Origin: a virus
Reading direction: 5' to 3' (one strand)
Length of the DNA: 20,047 nucleotides
IMG/VR virus record: IMGVR_UViG_3300029309_000443
Location: 1 to 20,047 of that record
Position 1 is the stretch's first letter. Each line of letters starts with the position of its first letter. Shown piece by piece: positions 1-6,666 of the stretch. The notes beneath the pieces were generated by a model. That model did not search any database and was not told the DNA's origin. It saw only the letters and a list, made by a program, of their open reading frames with translations. A program made the translations under genes and the position numbers.

Positions 1-1398
1 ATTTACAACCAACCTATAACACAGGCTGTATCAACAGTTGAATCACCAAATGCGGCATATCAACGCATGGCGCAGTTCTGGGATTTGATTGCAGATTTAA
101 AAGAAGGTACATATAAAATTAGATCAAAGCATAGAAAATATTTACCACAGTTAGAAAGAGAAGTAGATGACAGCTATGATCGTAGGCTTGCTAGATCAAC
201 AGTAGTTCCATATTTGCAACGAATAGAGAAGATGCTTTCTGGAATGTTAGTTAGAAAACCAATTCGTTTAGATGACGTTTCAGATCTTGTTCGTGAGCAG
301 CTATTTGATGTAGATCTTGAAGGTAATGATTTAAATATCTGGCTATATCAAACGGCAAGAACAGTCATATCTTTTGGTCATGTAGGTGTTTTAGTAGATG
401 CACCAAAAGAAGGAGAGAAAGCAAGGCCATATTGGGTAACATATAAACCAGAAGATATTCTAGGCTGGAGAACTGAGGTGATAGAAGGAGCAAGAGAACT
501 TACACAGGTACGATTGTTAGAAAGAGTTATTGAAGCCGATGGTAAATATGGAGAAAAAACAATAACGCAGATTAGAGTTTTAGAGCGTGGCAGATATGAA
601 ATACATAGAAAAGACGATAAGAGGGGTGAATATAAATTGTTTGATGAGGGCGAAATGAGCCTTAAAGATAAAATTCCTTTTGCTGTGGCATATTCCAACA
701 GAGTTGGTTATTTCGAGAGCCGTAGCCCTTTATATGACATAGCGGAGTTAAATTTAAAACATTATCAAATACAATCTGATCTTGATAACATTTTGCATAT
801 AAGTTCTGTTCCCTTGCTTGCAGTTTTTGGTTATCCAAATGCAGATGAGATTACGACTGGCCCTAGTGAAGCTTTATCATTACCGCCAGAGTCCAGAATG
901 GAATATATCAGCCCATCAGGTGATAGCTATGACAGTCAGTTTAAGAGACTTGATGACATTAAAGAACAGATAAACACTTTGTCACTGGCTGCGGTATTAG
1001 GGCAGAAGTTAGTAGGAGAAACAGCAGAGGCTAAAAGAATAGACCGTTCACAGAATGACAGCACAATGATGGTTGTTGCCCAGCAGATGCAAGATTTAAT
1101 TGATAACTGTCTTAAGTTTCATAGTGAATATCTCAATGAACCTAATGCTGGCAGTTCTTTTGTTAATAGAGACTTTGTAACAGCAAGACTAGAGCCACAA
1201 GAAATACAGGCATATTTGCAATTGTTCACTGCTGGCACTATCAGTCAGGAAACATTACTGAATCAACTATCGGCTGGAGAGATTCTTGGTGATGACTTTG
1301 ACGTAGAGGATGAGATAGAAACCACACAGAATGGTGGCCTTACAGAAAGAGAAGCTCCAGACATAGAAGATGATGAAGAGACAGAAGAGGCGGCTTGA
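1..1398 (+). CDS. Portal protein, DUF4055-type (5' partial)
   Basis: The portal forms the ring at the capsid vertex through which DNA is packaged and ejected and to which the neck attaches. The frame is open from base 1, so the true start lies left of the window. The 22 residues before the first internal Met (base 67) fit the family, with a segment ending SPNAAYQRM followed by FWDLIADLKEG and a YLPQ motif. Further family-like features are the RSTVVPYLQRIEKMLSGM segment, the FGHVGVLVDAP strand and a long helical region in the second half. The C-terminus is strongly acidic (runs of D and E), as in many portals. At least 465 residues are present, close to full length for this family. It ends in tandem TGA codons, and the MuF gene starts immediately after, the usual portal-MuF order. 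Identification is from recalled family features, not from a search. Confidence 0.88.
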   Translation: MYNQPITQAVSTVESPNAAYQRMAQFWDLIADLKEGTYKIRSKHRKYLPQLEREVDDSYDRRLARSTVVPYLQRIEKMLSGMLVRKPIRLDDVSDLVREQLFDVDLEGNDLNIWLYQTARTVISFGHVGVLVDAPKEGEKARPYWVTYKPEDILGWRTEVIEGARELTQVRLLERVIEADGKYGEKTITQIRVLERGRYEIHRKDDKRGEYKLFDEGEMSLKDKIPFAVAYSNRVGYFESRSPLYDIAELNLKHYQIQSDLDNILHISSVPLLAVFGYPNADEITTGPSEALSLPPESRMEYISPSGDSYDSQFKRLDDIKEQINTLSLAAVLGQKLVGETAEAKRIDRSQNDSTMMVVAQQMQDLIDNCLKFHSEYLNEPNAGSSFVNRDFVTARLEPQEIQAYLQLFTAGTISQETLLNQLSAGEILGDDFDVEDEIETTQNGGLTEREAPDIEDDEETEEAA

Positions 1399-1401
1399 TG
1401 A

Positions 1402-3651
1402 ATGAGTACACCAGAAGCATTTTTTCGTGAGACTATTGATTTAAACAGATATAGTAACGCTGTTGCAAAAGATTTTCAGAAGGCATACAATGATGTAATT
1501 TTAACGGCAGCGAAAAAACTAAAGCAAATAAATATAAGACAAGCCGAAGCTGGAGCAGGGGTTATTGTTGCACCACAGACAAGAAAAAGATTAAGGGCAA
1601 TAATTCAACAGTCAAAAATAAGTTTAGATACTTGGTCAAGGACTACAACAAAGCAGATGATAAAAGAGATTGAAGGTTTAGCGGAAGTACAGGCTGGATT
1701 CATAGAGAATGAACTTAAGAAAGTTGTAAAGTCTGGTGATGTACCAATAAATTCTGTTGCTGTTAGTAGAAAATATGCAGAATCTTTTGTAAAAACAGAT
1801 CCAACACAAACAAATATTTTTACCAGTAAAGAATTTACAGAAGATGATTTTAAAAAGTTTGGCTCTGGAAAGTTTGAACTTACTGCAAGACAGGGAGCAA
1901 TGCAGACTCTTCCTAATGGGCAAACAGTAGAGAAAGCATTTAGAGGCATAGCGGAAAGGCAAAAAGATGCTTTAGCAAGACATATTAGGCAAGGAGTATT
2001 TAGTGGAGAATCAACAGCAGAGATAGCAAGACGCATGGTTGGCAGACTTGAGTTTGGACAGAAAGGAAGTGTAAGACAAATTGCAGCCGCAGGAGGAGAA
2101 CTTACAAAACTTGCAAACTATCAAGTTCAAACAATAGTAAGAACATCTGTTAATCAAGTACAAAATCAAGCATCACAGGCGGTGTATGCGGCAAATAGTA
2201 AAGTTGCACCTAAATATGAATATGTTGCAACTCTGGACAGTAGAACAAGTCCTATTTGTAGAAGGCTTGATGGACAGGAGTTTGCATATAACAAAGGGCC
2301 AACACCACCACAGCATTTTAATTGTCGATCTACTACTGTTCCTGTCGTTGACTTTGATGGATTGCAGAAGAAATATCCAAGCTTGGAAAAGCCACCAGTA
2401 GGCAAGGTTGTTACACGACCTACAGGAGAGGGAACTGGCAGAGTACCACAGGGAACAGCTTATGGTGATTGGTTATTGAAGCAAGATAAAAAGCTACAGG
2501 TTAAAACTTTAGGCAATGAAGGGAAGGTAAATTATTTTAAAAGGTTGGCAAAGAAGGAAGGATCAGGACAGAAGGCGATAAGAAAACTTGTTAGAGAAGA
2601 TGGCAGCGAAAGAAGTCTTAAGGACTTGAAAAGGCTATATGGCAAGCCTAGTGATATAACAATCAAGACACCAAAGCCCAAGTCTGTAACTAAGCCTGTT
2701 GCCTTTGAAAGAAGGTTAGTAGATTCAAGCCCAGAACAATTAAGAAAAGATGGTAAAGCTTTAATTGATGAAGTGGGTGGACTTGATGTTGATAAACTTA
2801 AAAAACTTGAAGCAGAGTTTAAAGTTGCTGCAAAAGAAGCGGCAAGAGATATAGGTGCTTTAGATAAATTTGAAAAAGTTAAAAAGAATTACTTTGATTA
2901 CAGAGAAAAATTTGAAACAAGATTAACTACTTTGAAAAATAAAATGCTTGAAACGACTCTTAATGATGCACAAATAAATAAATATATTAAAAATACAAAG
3001 ATTACAACATGGAACGCTGCTCAAAAAACAGAAATTAGAAGTCAGTTAGATGAATACATAAGAATGTTTAATGGTAATGGTTTTATTGATGCTGAAAATG
3101 GAGTTCCAGCAATAACAAAAATTGGTAAAGCCAGCAGGGCATCTAATTCACACTGGAAAGGTTCTATTACTGCACAGCTTAATAGGCAAGGAAAGATAAG
3201 TAAATCTACAACATTCCATGAAATAACACATTCAGTAGAAGTTATGAACCCAAAACTAAATAATTATATGAATGAATGGAAATTTAAAAGAGCATTTACA
3301 GACAATGCAAAGATAAAAGAAGTTATTAATAACAAGAGAGCTTATGCCGAGTCTGGTCTAGTTGATAGGGCTGCTGGCAAGCCAATTTATAAACTTAAAG
3401 ATATAACAAATATCAGGTATCAACCAAGAGAAAAAGCATTTGTTGATAAGTATTTAGATCCTTATATGGGGAAAAAATATGAACCATATGATTTTTCAAG
3501 ATTTGGAATAAAAGAAAAACTTGAATCATCTGAAGTTTTAACAATGAGCGTTCAACAGTTTGGAAAAGTAGAAAACATGACAAAACTATATAGAGAACAC
3601 CAAGATCTTTTTGAAATAATTGTTGGTATGTCTAGGGCAAAGGGTTTATAG
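1402..3651 (+). CDS. MuF-type minor head protein fused to a C-terminal HExxH metalloprotease-like domain
   Basis: MuF/SPP1 gp7-type proteins are minor head proteins, present in few copies, that bind the portal and may be ejected with DNA. The N-terminal half (about residues 1-320) is helical and ends in the MuF signature: TLDSRTSPICRRLDGQ at 277-292, then PPQHFNCRSTTVPV near 302-315, with C286, H305 and C308 as putative metal ligands. A spacer with a TAYGDWLLKQ segment follows, then a charged helical linker (about 430-550). The last 200 residues carry FHEITHSVE, with H606, E607 and H610 forming an HExxH motif. An ESSEVLTM segment with E711 could supply the third ligand, as in gluzincins. At 749 aa it is far longer than a MuF domain alone, matching the known pattern of MuF proteins with variable C-terminal effector domains. 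AGAGG about 11 bases upstream supports the start. Whether the protease domain acts in virion maturation or in the host is inference. Confidence 0.9.
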   Translation: MSTPEAFFRETIDLNRYSNAVAKDFQKAYNDVILTAAKKLKQINIRQAEAGAGVIVAPQTRKRLRAIIQQSKISLDTWSRTTTKQMIKEIEGLAEVQAGFIENELKKVVKSGDVPINSVAVSRKYAESFVKTDPTQTNIFTSKEFTEDDFKKFGSGKFELTARQGAMQTLPNGQTVEKAFRGIAERQKDALARHIRQGVFSGESTAEIARRMVGRLEFGQKGSVRQIAAAGGELTKLANYQVQTIVRTSVNQVQNQASQAVYAANSKVAPKYEYVATLDSRTSPICRRLDGQEFAYNKGPTPPQHFNCRSTTVPVVDFDGLQKKYPSLEKPPVGKVVTRPTGEGTGRVPQGTAYGDWLLKQDKKLQVKTLGNEGKVNYFKRLAKKEGSGQKAIRKLVREDGSERSLKDLKRLYGKPSDITIKTPKPKSVTKPVAFERRLVDSSPEQLRKDGKALIDEVGGLDVDKLKKLEAEFKVAAKEAARDIGALDKFEKVKKNYFDYREKFETRLTTLKNKMLETTLNDAQINKYIKNTKITTWNAAQKTEIRSQLDEYIRMFNGNGFIDAENGVPAITKIGKASRASNSHWKGSITAQLNRQGKISKSTTFHEITHSVEVMNPKLNNYMNEWKFKRAFTDNAKIKEVINNKRAYAESGLVDRAAGKPIYKLKDITNIRYQPREKAFVDKYLDPYMGKKYEPYDFSRFGIKEKLESSEVLTMSVQQFGKVENMTKLYREHQDLFEIIVGMSRAKGL

Positions 3652-3934
3652 CATATCCAGTTGTATAACTTTCTAAATCTTTAACAGCTTGAAGTCTTGA
3701 TTTTTCTGGCACTTTTACATTTGACAATCCAACTGAATTAATGGCTGCATTTATTACATCTGCAATATCACAACTGTTTTTATCAAACATATGCCCATGA
3801 ACACCAAATAGTCCTTCTCTTACATCATTTTCCCAAAGCTCAACAGCATTTTTTGACCCTATAGCTTTTGCTGTTTGTTTAGAATGTTGAATTTCAATAT
3901 CCCCTAGTGGGGTGGTGATAGTTATAGTTAACAT
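3632..3934 (-). CDS. Hypothetical 100-aa protein, convergent with the MuF-metalloprotease gene
   Basis: This is the only minus-strand reading frame I accept. It fills what would otherwise be a 298-base empty gap, uses the same A/T-ending codons as the phage genes, and encodes a balanced protein rather than the Ser/Leu-rich, Lys-poor composition typical of shadow frames. It begins with a beta-strand-like MLTITITTPLGDIEI and has a central GLFGVHGHMFDKN segment. Its 3' end overlaps the MuF gene tail-to-tail by 20 bases. Its start lies 15 bases from the divergent start of the next plus-strand gene. No Shine-Dalgarno sequence precedes it, and a weak promoter would place transcription at or near the ATG. 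I do not recognise a function. Position next to a MuF protein with a possible effector domain makes an immunity or partner role conceivable, but nothing in the sequence proves it. A lysogeny-expressed accessory gene is an alternative. Confidence 0.6.
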   Translation of the reverse strand: MLTITITTPLGDIEIQHSKQTAKAIGSKNAVELWENDVREGLFGVHGHMFDKNSCDIADVINAAINSVGLSNVKVPEKSRLQAVKDLESYTTGYAINPLP

Positions 3935-3940
3935 AAATAC

Positions 3941-3969
3941 AGTTTACTTATGCCACTAAAAAAAGGCAA
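3941..3969 (-). promoter_or_regulatory. Weak candidate promoter for the minus-strand gene
   Basis: Read on the minus strand, TTGCCT (4/6 to the -35 consensus) is separated by 17 bases from TAAACT (4/6 to the -10 consensus). A start about seven bases downstream falls at the ATG at 3934, implying a leaderless message. Matches this weak are common in AT-rich DNA. The support is mainly the correct spacing and position in front of an isolated minus-strand gene that must have its own promoter if expressed. Confidence 0.22.
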
Positions 3970-4081
3970 ATCACAGAAGGCGATATCTGCAAACATTCGT
4001 TTGTTAATGAAGGAAGGCAAAACATTAAAACAAGCACAAGCCATAGCATTATCAAGTGCTAAAAAACGTAAAAGGAAGTAA
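3950..4081 (+). CDS. Conserved small lysine-rich phage protein (43 aa)
   Basis: This is the first gene of the small basic cluster. The product starts MPLKKGKSQKAISANIR and continues with a KEGKTLKQAQAIAL helix and a KKRKRK tail; 14 of 43 residues are Lys or Arg. The KGKS start followed by an ISxNIR segment and a KQAxAIAL helix resembles a widespread family of tiny phage proteins of unknown function, often found near head genes. It has no Shine-Dalgarno sequence and its start is nearly back-to-back with the minus-strand gene at 3934. High charge suggests nucleic-acid or virion association, which is inference. The start is supported by the family-like N-terminus. Confidence 0.72.
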   Translation: MPLKKGKSQKAISANIRLLMKEGKTLKQAQAIALSSAKKRKRK

Positions 4082-4106
4082 AATAAAATCAGTTGCACTT
4101 CTTACT

Positions 4107-4166
4107 ATGTACGGAACACCAAAAAAAACTAAGATCAAAAAAACTAAAAAAATTAAGAAGAAGTGA
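4107..4166 (+). CDS. Putative 19-aa lysine-rich microprotein
   Basis: This short frame encodes MYGTPKKTKIKKTKKIKKK, with 10 lysines in 19 residues. Its TGA stop overlaps the GTG start of the next gene (GTGA), an arrangement typical of translational coupling and the main reason to list it. No Shine-Dalgarno sequence is visible upstream. The A-rich tract could also be merely the leader of the next gene, with the frame open by chance. Confidence 0.35.
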   Translation: MYGTPKKTKIKKTKKIKKK

Positions 4167-4387
4167 AAAAAAGAAAGTTTAGAAAAGTAGCAAAGGATAA
4201 AAAGACTGGTGTTGCTAAGAAGTATCTTAGTGGTGCTAAAAACAAGAGTGCAAAAGCAGCAGAAATAAAACGTACATCAGCAGCATATAAGAGAGGTGAA
4301 TTTATAGACATTAAAGCTGTATCAAAATCCCGAACTAATCAAGATGGCTCCAAGAAAAAAAAGCGCAAAAAAAGCTCCACCCGCTAA
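4163..4387 (+). CDS. Small basic conserved phage protein (74 aa, GTG start)
   Basis: The product has a DKKTGVAKKYLSGAKNKSA segment, then a helix (AEIKRTSAAYKRGE), then a very basic tail with KKKKRKKS. The KTGxxKKYLSG pattern followed by an IKRxSxxYKxG helix resembles small proteins I associate with aquatic phages; their function is unknown. The GTG start overlaps the stop of the preceding microgene and follows an A/G-rich AAGAAGAAG stretch that may act as a weak ribosome binding site. Its 3' end overlaps the next gene by 44 bases in another frame. Nucleic-acid binding is plausible from charge only. Confidence 0.68.
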   Translation: MKKRKFRKVAKDKKTGVAKKYLSGAKNKSAKAAEIKRTSAAYKRGEFIDIKAVSKSRTNQDGSKKKKRKKSSTR

Positions 4388-4607
4388 ACCTTTAAGTGCC
4401 GCAGTAGTCAAGGCACTTAAGAAAAAAGCCGAAGGTACTAAATTTACTTATCGAACACTGGCTGCTGTTTACAGGAGAGGTCAAGGGGCTTACTTGTCTG
4501 GTGGATCAAGAAATGTTCCTATGGGTGCATGGGCAATGGGTAGAGTAAATAGTTTCATTACTGGCAAAGGTGGAGCTAGAAAAGCAGATGCTGACTTAAC
4601 TAAGTAA
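4344..4607 (+). CDS. Small conserved phage protein with GAYLSGGSR/WAMGRVNSF signature (87 aa)
   Basis: After a Lys/Pro/Ala-rich N-terminus comes a compact conserved-looking core: TYRTLAAVYRRGQGAYLSGG, then GAWAMGRVNSFITG, then KADADLTK at the C-terminus. A YRRGxGAYxSGGSR...WAMxRVNSF...RKxDxDL pattern is one I recall from small uncharacterised proteins of phages and some large DNA viruses; I cannot give a function. The start lies inside the preceding gene (44-base overlap), and there is no clear Shine-Dalgarno sequence. The basic N-terminal arm and globular core would fit a DNA-associated or virion protein, as inference. Confidence 0.72.
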   Translation: MAPRKKSAKKAPPAKPLSAAVVKALKKKAEGTKFTYRTLAAVYRRGQGAYLSGGSRNVPMGAWAMGRVNSFITGKGGARKADADLTK

Positions 4608-4613
4608 ATCAAA

Positions 4614-4769
4614 ATGAAACTTACTACAAGACAAAAGAATACTCTTAAAAAACACCAAGAGACTCATGGGCATACAAAGGCTCACATGGAATATATGAAA
4701 CGTAAGATGAGGGAGGGCATGAGTTTTACACAGGCTCATAGAATGGCAATGAAGAGGAAGGGTAAATGA
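4614..4769 (+). CDS. Small conserved phage protein, Lys/His/Met-rich (51 aa)
   Basis: The product contains LKKHQETHGHTKAHMEYMKR followed by a MREGMSFTQAHRMAMKRKGK tail. It matches the recurring pattern of tiny phage proteins of the form KHxxxHxxxHMxxMKxxMxxGxSFxxAHxxAMKxxGK, whose function is not established. The regular His/Met/Lys spacing predicts two amphipathic helices. Its stop overlaps the methyltransferase start as ATGA, so the two are probably translated together, and the strong AGAGG of the downstream gene lies inside its last codons. Confidence 0.72.
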   Translation: MKLTTRQKNTLKKHQETHGHTKAHMEYMKRKMREGMSFTQAHRMAMKRKGK

Positions 4770-5599
4770 ATAAAATTTTTTATGGTGACTCTAGGACAGT
4801 ATTAAAGAATGTCAATTTTAAAGCCAGAACTTGTGTGACTTCACCACCTTATTTTGGAGTGAGAAACTATGGTGACAAACCTAATCAAATAGGAATTGAA
4901 AAAACTGTTGATGAATATATTGATAATCTTGTTGAAGTTTTTAGCTTAGTCAAAGATTGTCTTACAGATGATGGAACTTTATGGGTAAATATTGGTGATA
5001 ATTATGAAAAGAAGAATTTGCTTGGAATACCTTTTCAGTTAGCTTTTGCTTTAAAAAAAGATGGCTGGTATCTAAGACAAGACATAATTTGGCATAAACC
5101 AAATCCAATGCCCGAAAGTGTTACTGACAGATGTACTAAATCTCACGAATATATTTTCTTGTTGAGTAAGTCTAAAGATTATTATTTTAATTCTGATGCA
5201 ATTAAAGAAAAAGCTGTAGGAGAAAGATGGGGCAAGAATAAACCAATGGATATAAATAACTCAAAAGATAAAACGAATCAATTTAATGGGTTGTCAAGAG
5301 CAAGACAGATGCTTTTTGAAACAAGAAACAAGCGTTCTGTTTGGACTGTAAAAACAAAACCATATAAAGAATCACATTTTGCAGTTTTTCCTAAAGAATT
5401 AATTACACCTTGTATATTATCAGGCTCAGAACATGGAGATATTGTTCTTGATCCTTTTATTGGCTCTGGAACTACGGCAGAAACAGCAAAAAATTTAGGA
5501 AGAAAATATATTGGTGTAGAACTTAATGAAGAATATAAAAATATTGTTGATAAAAGAAGCGATTTATTTCAATACGATTTAGACCTAAAATATGGATAA
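4766..5599 (+). CDS. Beta-class DNA methyltransferase (N4-cytosine or N6-adenine)
   Basis: It transfers a methyl group from S-adenosylmethionine to an exocyclic amino group in DNA. The N-terminus carries the catalytic motif IV as TSPPYFGVRNYG (SPPY at residues 26-29). The C-terminus carries the AdoMet-binding motif I as DPFIGSGTTAE (from residue 229), followed by an acidic GVELNEEY. Motif IV before motif I places it in the beta class (N6_N4_Mtase family). SPPY is more common in N4-cytosine enzymes but does not decide the target base. At 277 aa it is full length. No restriction endonuclease is adjacent, so it looks like an orphan phage enzyme, perhaps protecting phage DNA from host restriction. 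AGAGGAAGG lies upstream and the start overlaps the previous stop as ATGA. Placement inside the head operon suggests late expression. Confidence 0.92.
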   Translation: MNKIFYGDSRTVLKNVNFKARTCVTSPPYFGVRNYGDKPNQIGIEKTVDEYIDNLVEVFSLVKDCLTDDGTLWVNIGDNYEKKNLLGIPFQLAFALKKDGWYLRQDIIWHKPNPMPESVTDRCTKSHEYIFLLSKSKDYYFNSDAIKEKAVGERWGKNKPMDINNSKDKTNQFNGLSRARQMLFETRNKRSVWTVKTKPYKESHFAVFPKELITPCILSGSEHGDIVLDPFIGSGTTAETAKNLGRKYIGVELNEEYKNIVDKRSDLFQYDLDLKYG

Positions 5600-5605
5600 A
5601 AAATT

Positions 5606-5890
5606 ATGAGCAAAGATCCTAGATTAGAAAAATTTAAATTAGCTGGTTTTAACAAACCAAAGAGAACCCCATCACACCCAACAAAGAGTCACGTTGTTCT
5701 TGCCAAAGAAGGCGATAAGGTCAAATTAATTCGTTTTGGGATGCAGGGAGCAAAGAATAAACCGCCAAGAAAAGGAGAATCAGATGCAGATAAGGCAAAA
5801 CGCAAGAGTTTTAAGGCTAGACATGCTAAAAATATTGCCAAAGGTAAAATGTCGGCCGCTTTTTGGGCAGACAAAACCAAGTGGAGCTAA
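5606..5890 (+). CDS. Conserved small basic phage protein (94 aa)
   Basis: The sequence reads GFNKPKRTPSHPTKSHVVLA, then KVKLIRFGMQGA, a Lys-rich linker and the block ARHAKNIAKGKMSAAFWADK. The order KRTPSHPTKSHxV, IRFGxQG, FKARHAKNIAKGKMSAxxWA is one I recall from small uncharacterised proteins of aquatic phages and large DNA viruses. The invariant-looking His, Arg and Trp suggest a folded nucleic-acid-associated domain, but no activity is known to me. It follows the methyltransferase stop by six bases without a Shine-Dalgarno sequence. It closes the small basic cluster before the scaffold gene. Confidence 0.78.
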   Translation: MSKDPRLEKFKLAGFNKPKRTPSHPTKSHVVLAKEGDKVKLIRFGMQGAKNKPPRKGESDADKAKRKSFKARHAKNIAKGKMSAAFWADKTKWS

Positions 5891-5918
5891 TATTGTGAAT
5901 AATTGTTAAAATTTATTT

Positions 5919-6599
5919 ATGGCAGAAGAACTAATCAAGCCTAATCCACCTGTTAATACAGCAGAAGTTGAAGCATTAAAAGAAAGCGTAAGAAAGCTTG
6001 AAGCAAATAACAAAGCATTAATGGATCAATATGCTAAAGCGCAAGAGAAAGCAAAGGCACTACCACCTGATGTTGATGTAAATGCTTTAATAGCTTTTAA
6101 ACAACAGAAAGAGCAAGAAGAGTTAGAAGCTAAAGGCAGATATGAAGAAGCAATTGCAAAACAGGCACAGCAATATCGTGAAGCGGAAGAAGCTAAAAAT
6201 AAAAAAATACAAGAACTTGAATCTAGGCAGAGACAGTTAGAAGTTGAAGCTCCAGCCGTCACAGCCCTTGCTGATGTCGTACACGATCCCCAATATGTGC
6301 TTTCACGCATTAGCAAGGAGCAATTATCTAGAGAAGCAGATGGAACTGTAGTTGTCGTTGATGGATATAACAGAACTCCAGTTAAGGAATGGGCAATGTC
6401 ACAAATGCCTCAATGGGTACAGAAGAACCCAAGACCACAAGGAGGTGGAGCTACTACAACAAAAGTTCAAACAGAATTTGTTTCTGCTGGTGAAAAAAAC
6501 CCTTTTGCAAAGGAATCTTTTAATCTTACAGAACAAAGCAGATTGTTTAGAACAGATATAAATAAATATAATATGCTCAAAAATGCTGTTAGCGGTTAA
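5919..6599 (+). CDS. Capsid scaffolding-like protein
   Basis: Position directly before the major capsid gene and a long Glu/Lys/Gln/Ala-rich coiled coil (about residues 12-112) indicate a scaffold that guides capsid assembly and is then lost. The middle has a folded-looking segment (EAPAVTALADVVHDPQYVLS to VKEWAMSQMPQWVQ). The C-terminus contains NPFAKESFNLTEQSRLF and a short terminal helix, a pattern common in such proteins and likely to contact the capsid protein. It is 226 aa. No protease motif is visible, so if prohead processing occurs the enzyme is elsewhere. No Shine-Dalgarno sequence is present; the leader is AT-rich and the second codon is GCA. Confidence 0.78.
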   Translation: MAEELIKPNPPVNTAEVEALKESVRKLEANNKALMDQYAKAQEKAKALPPDVDVNALIAFKQQKEQEELEAKGRYEEAIAKQAQQYREAEEAKNKKIQELESRQRQLEVEAPAVTALADVVHDPQYVLSRISKEQLSREADGTVVVVDGYNRTPVKEWAMSQMPQWVQKNPRPQGGGATTTKVQTEFVSAGEKNPFAKESFNLTEQSRLFRTDINKYNMLKNAVSG

Positions 6600-6610
6600 T
6601 ATAGAACTAT

Positions 6611-6643
6611 CTAGTGTGCGCTAGTCAGGGTTTGCACCCGCAA
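6611..6643 (+). promoter_or_regulatory. Structured, GC-richer leader of the major capsid gene
   Basis: The 67-base scaffold-capsid spacer is the longest plus-strand gap in the head region and is richer in G+C than its surroundings. It holds CTAG-TGTGCG-CTAG (6611-6624), then GGGT-TTGC-ACCC (6628-6639), the latter overlapping an alternative TTGC-ACCC-GCAA stem (6632-6643). There is no Shine-Dalgarno sequence before the capsid ATG. The stems are short, without a U-tract, so this is not a standard terminator. A processing site, mRNA-stabilising element or protein-binding leader is possible. Confidence 0.35.
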
Positions 6644-6666
6644 GTGAACATATCTTATTAATTAAC

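Noticed and set aside
378-698. Minus-strand open frame of 106 aa inside the portal gene
   Set aside because: Its Ser/Leu/Pro-rich composition is typical of the reverse complement of a coding frame. It lies wholly inside a well-supported portal gene and has no plausible domain.
1605-2036. Minus-strand open frame of 143 aa inside the MuF gene
   Set aside because: Cys/Phe/Ser-rich shadow of the MuF coding frame; a second minus frame overlaps the same region, showing that openness here is compositional.
1402-3651. ADP-ribosyltransferase-type effector on the MuF protein
   Set aside because: This is a common MuF tail, but no R-S-E-type motif set was seen; the visible motif is HExxH.
3898-3920. 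CCCC-TAGT-GGGG hairpin as a terminator between MuF and the small genes
   Set aside because: Only four paired bases with no U-tract on either strand, and it lies within the first codons of the minus-strand gene.
4120-4185. A-rich tract as an origin, repeat array or frameshift fusing the small genes
   Set aside because: The low complexity is explained by lysine codons (AAA/AAG) of the overlapping small genes, and each frame ends in a stop consistent with coupling rather than fusion.
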